Assembly (NCBI RefSeq): GCF_030345695.1
Contig: NZ_JAUASV010000015.1
Coordinates: 22,551-86,550 of the forward strand
Direction: 5' to 3'
Origin: Galbitalea sp. SE-J8
GTDB taxonomy: Bacteria; Actinomycetota; Actinomycetes; Actinomycetales; Microbacteriaceae
DNA length: 64,000 bases
Made by a program: the position numbers and the translations under genes. Positions 62,381 to 64,000 of the stretch are shown one piece after another; within the stretch, counting starts at the first letter, position 1, and the number at the start of each line of letters is the position of its first letter. A model generated the notes under the pieces. That model worked only from the letters and a program-made list of their open reading frames with translations. It did no database searches and was not told where the DNA came from.

Positions 62381-63376
62381 GTGGACATCGACCTCACCGT
62401 GCTGCGTCTCATGGAGCGGGAGCGCGAGATCCCGTTCGAGGAGCTCGTGCAGATCATCGAGCAGGCGATCCTGACCGCCTACCTCAAGCACACCGCCGAG
62501 AACGACGGCAAGGATGCGGTGACCGACGGCGCCCGCGTCGAGCTCGACCGCAAGACCGGTCACGTCGCCGTCTTCGTGCCCGAGCGCGATGACGAGGGCA
62601 ACGTCATCGGCGAGGTGCAGGAGGACCCGCACGACTTCGGCCGCATCGCCGCGTTCGCCGCGAAGCAGGTCATCAACCAGCGGATGCGCGACATCGGCGA
62701 CGACAAGGTGCTCGGCGAGTTCAAGGGACGTGAGGGCGACATCGTCGCGGGCGTCATCCAGCAGGGACCGAACCCCCGCATGATCCACGTCGACCTCGGC
62801 AGCGTCGAGGCGATCCTGCCGCACGAGGAGCAGGTGCCGGGCGAGGAATACGAGCACGGTCGCCGCATCCGGGTCTACGTCACGAGCGTGAGCAAGGGGC
62901 TCAAGGGCCCGTCGATCACCGTGAGCCGCACCCACCCGGGGCTCGTGCGCAAACTCTTCGCCCTCGAGGTGCCCGAGATCGCGAACGGTCTCGTCGAGAT
63001 CACCTCGCTCGCCCGAGAGGCCGGCCACCGCACCAAGATGGCCGTGCGCGCCACCGAGCCTGGCATCAACGCGAAGGGTGCCTGCATCGGCGAGCTCGGG
63101 CAGCGCGTGCGCGCCGTCACCGCGGAGCTCAACAACGAGAAGATCGACATCGTCGACTACTCCGACGACCTCGCGACCTTCGTCGCGAACGCCCTGTCGC
63201 CCGCCAAGGTCACGAGCGCGTTCGTGATCGACGCGGGTCTCAAGGCCGTGCGCGCGCTCGTGCCCGACTACCAGCTCTCGCTCGCGATCGGTAAGGAGGG
63301 CCAGAACGCCCGCCTGGCCGCGAAGCTCACGGGCGCGCGCATCGACATCCAGCCGGACTCGATCCTGGAGAGCTGA
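62381..63376 (+). CDS. nusA: Transcription termination/antitermination factor NusA
   Basis: This 331-residue protein has the N-terminal RNA-polymerase-binding domain, an S1 domain (about 110-180, GDIVAGVIQQGPNPRMIHVDLGSVEAILPHEEQVPGE) and two KH domains (VRATEPGINAKGACIGELGQRVRAV and LSLAIGKEGQNARLAAKLTG). It stops after the second KH domain without the acidic C-terminal repeats of E. coli NusA, the usual actinobacterial length. GTG 62381 gives the conserved start DIDLTVLRLMEREREIPF. Usually ylxR and infB follow; here a repeat array follows to the window end. Confidence 0.96.
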   Translation: MDIDLTVLRLMEREREIPFEELVQIIEQAILTAYLKHTAENDGKDAVTDGARVELDRKTGHVAVFVPERDDEGNVIGEVQEDPHDFGRIAAFAAKQVINQRMRDIGDDKVLGEFKGREGDIVAGVIQQGPNPRMIHVDLGSVEAILPHEEQVPGEEYEHGRRIRVYVTSVSKGLKGPSITVSRTHPGLVRKLFALEVPEIANGLVEITSLAREAGHRTKMAVRATEPGINAKGACIGELGQRVRAVTAELNNEKIDIVDYSDDLATFVANALSPAKVTSAFVIDAGLKAVRALVPDYQLSLAIGKEGQNARLAAKLTGARIDIQPDSILES

Positions 63377-63386
63377 GCCCTCCGCC

Positions 63387-64000
63387 GGTCGAGGAGCGCG
63401 CAACGTCCTCTCCGCCGGTCGAGGAGCGCGCGACGGAGTGCGTTGGCCCCGTTGGTCGAGGAGCGCGCGGCGGAGTGCGTTGGCCCCGTTGGTCGAGGAG
63501 CGCGCGACGGAGTCGCTCGCGTCTCGAGACCACCACTGTTCTGTCGGCATGCGTGTGGTCTCGAGACGCCGGCTCGCTGCGCTCGCGGGCTCCTCGACCA
63601 GCGGGAGGGGTGCTGCGCGTTGCGCGGCGCGGCGGGGTGCGTTGGCCCCGTTGGTCGAGGAGCGCGCGACGGAGTCGCTCGCGTCTCGAGACCACGACTG
63701 TTCTGTTCGGCATGCGTGTGGTCTCGAGACGCCGGCTCGCTGCGCTCGCGGGCTCCTCGACCAGCGGGAGGGTGCTGCGCGTTGCCCGGCGCGGCGGGGT
63801 GCGTTGGCCCCGTTGGTCGAGGAGCGCGCGACGGAGTCGCTCGCGTCTCGAGACCACGACTGTTCTGTTCGGTGTGGGTGTGGTCTCGAGACGCCGGCTC
63901 GCTGCGCTCGCGGGCTCCTCGACCAGCGGGAGGGTGCTGCGCGTTGCCCGGCGCGGCGGGGTGCGTTGGCCCCGTTGGTCGAGGAGCGCGCGACGGAGTC
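63387..64000. repeat. Tandem array of about 162-bp palindromic units downstream of nusA
   Basis: Full units start at 63479, 63640 and 63802 (periods 161 and 162), and a fourth starts at 63964 and is cut by the window end. Each unit holds a long imperfect hairpin. In unit 1, TGGTCGAGGAGC (63490-63501) pairs with 63589-63600 and GTCTCGAGACCAC (63521-63533) pairs with 63555-63567. Three partial left-arm copies (GGTCGAGGAGCGCGC at 63387, 63417 and 63454) precede the first full unit. No gene is supported in 63377-64000. Confidence 0.93.

Noticed and set aside
63327..63857. A minus-strand frame of 176 codons across the repeats after nusA
   Set aside because: It encodes the same Arg/Ser-rich peptide three times because it lies on the 162-bp repeat units; there is no start context or domain.

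Overview
The window is very GC-rich, gene-dense chromosomal DNA from an actinobacterium, most likely a member of the Microbacteriaceae. This rests on the actinobacterial FoF1 operon, many GTG starts, a lysG/lysE pair, the dxr-rseP-ispG-proS-nusA housekeeping stretch, and a serine/threonine kinase locus with FHA, giant Ig/FN3, MoxR, DUF58 and FtsK-like genes. The genus cannot be fixed from sequence alone. No rRNA, tRNA, CRISPR array, prophage or insertion sequence was recognised.

Layout: (1) 1-6300, FoF1 ATP synthase atpB(partial)-E-F-H-A-G-D-C. (2) 6395-13521, mixed metabolic and repair genes: a P-loop kinase-like protein, yaaA, a membrane mannosyltransferase, the alkylation-repair genes tag and ogt, an aldo/keto reductase, divergent lysE/lysG and tspO. 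(3) 13620-17964, a TetR regulator and a heterodimeric ABC exporter. (4) 18128-23344, putrescine catabolism: an FAD amine oxidase carrying a repeat-derived internal insertion, an aminotransferase, an Lrp regulator and a divergent aminobutyraldehyde dehydrogenase. (5) 23430-40180, a one-directional envelope/signalling cluster: FHA, PP2C phosphatase, Ser/Thr kinase, a 1948-residue Ig/FN3 surface protein, MoxR, DUF58, an inactivated transglutaminase-like protein, a second FHA and an EccC/FtsK-like ATPase. (6) 40329-46853, a polyamine ABC importer potDABC, a secreted HExxH protein and gabT. (7) 46869-55239, OsmC, a DUF2330-like protein, an FKBP lipoprotein, dxr, rseP, ispG and proS. (8) 55485-62289, an AbiEi/nuclease-like gene and a second MoxR-DUF58-VWA-VWA-TPR (Bat-like) operon. 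(9) nusA, followed by a tandem array of large palindromic repeats running off the window.

Functional links: polyamine uptake (potDABC), deamination (oxidase or aminotransferase), aldehyde oxidation and gabT form a putrescine-to-GABA-to-succinic-semialdehyde route, now split by the 17-kb envelope cluster. That cluster joins phospho-signalling (kinase, phosphatase, two FHA readers) to a giant N-terminally anchored surface protein, a MoxR/DUF58 chaperone pair and a type VII-like ATPase. It is the best candidate here for an undescribed multi-component system.

Two sequence-level themes cut across the genes. First, palindromic repeats of at least two families show extra tandem copies of one arm on the same side of the hairpin, and one such element is translated in frame inside an enzyme gene. 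Second, many genes have a TAnnnT-like -10 box ending 6-8 nt before ATG or GTG, which implies leaderless mRNAs.
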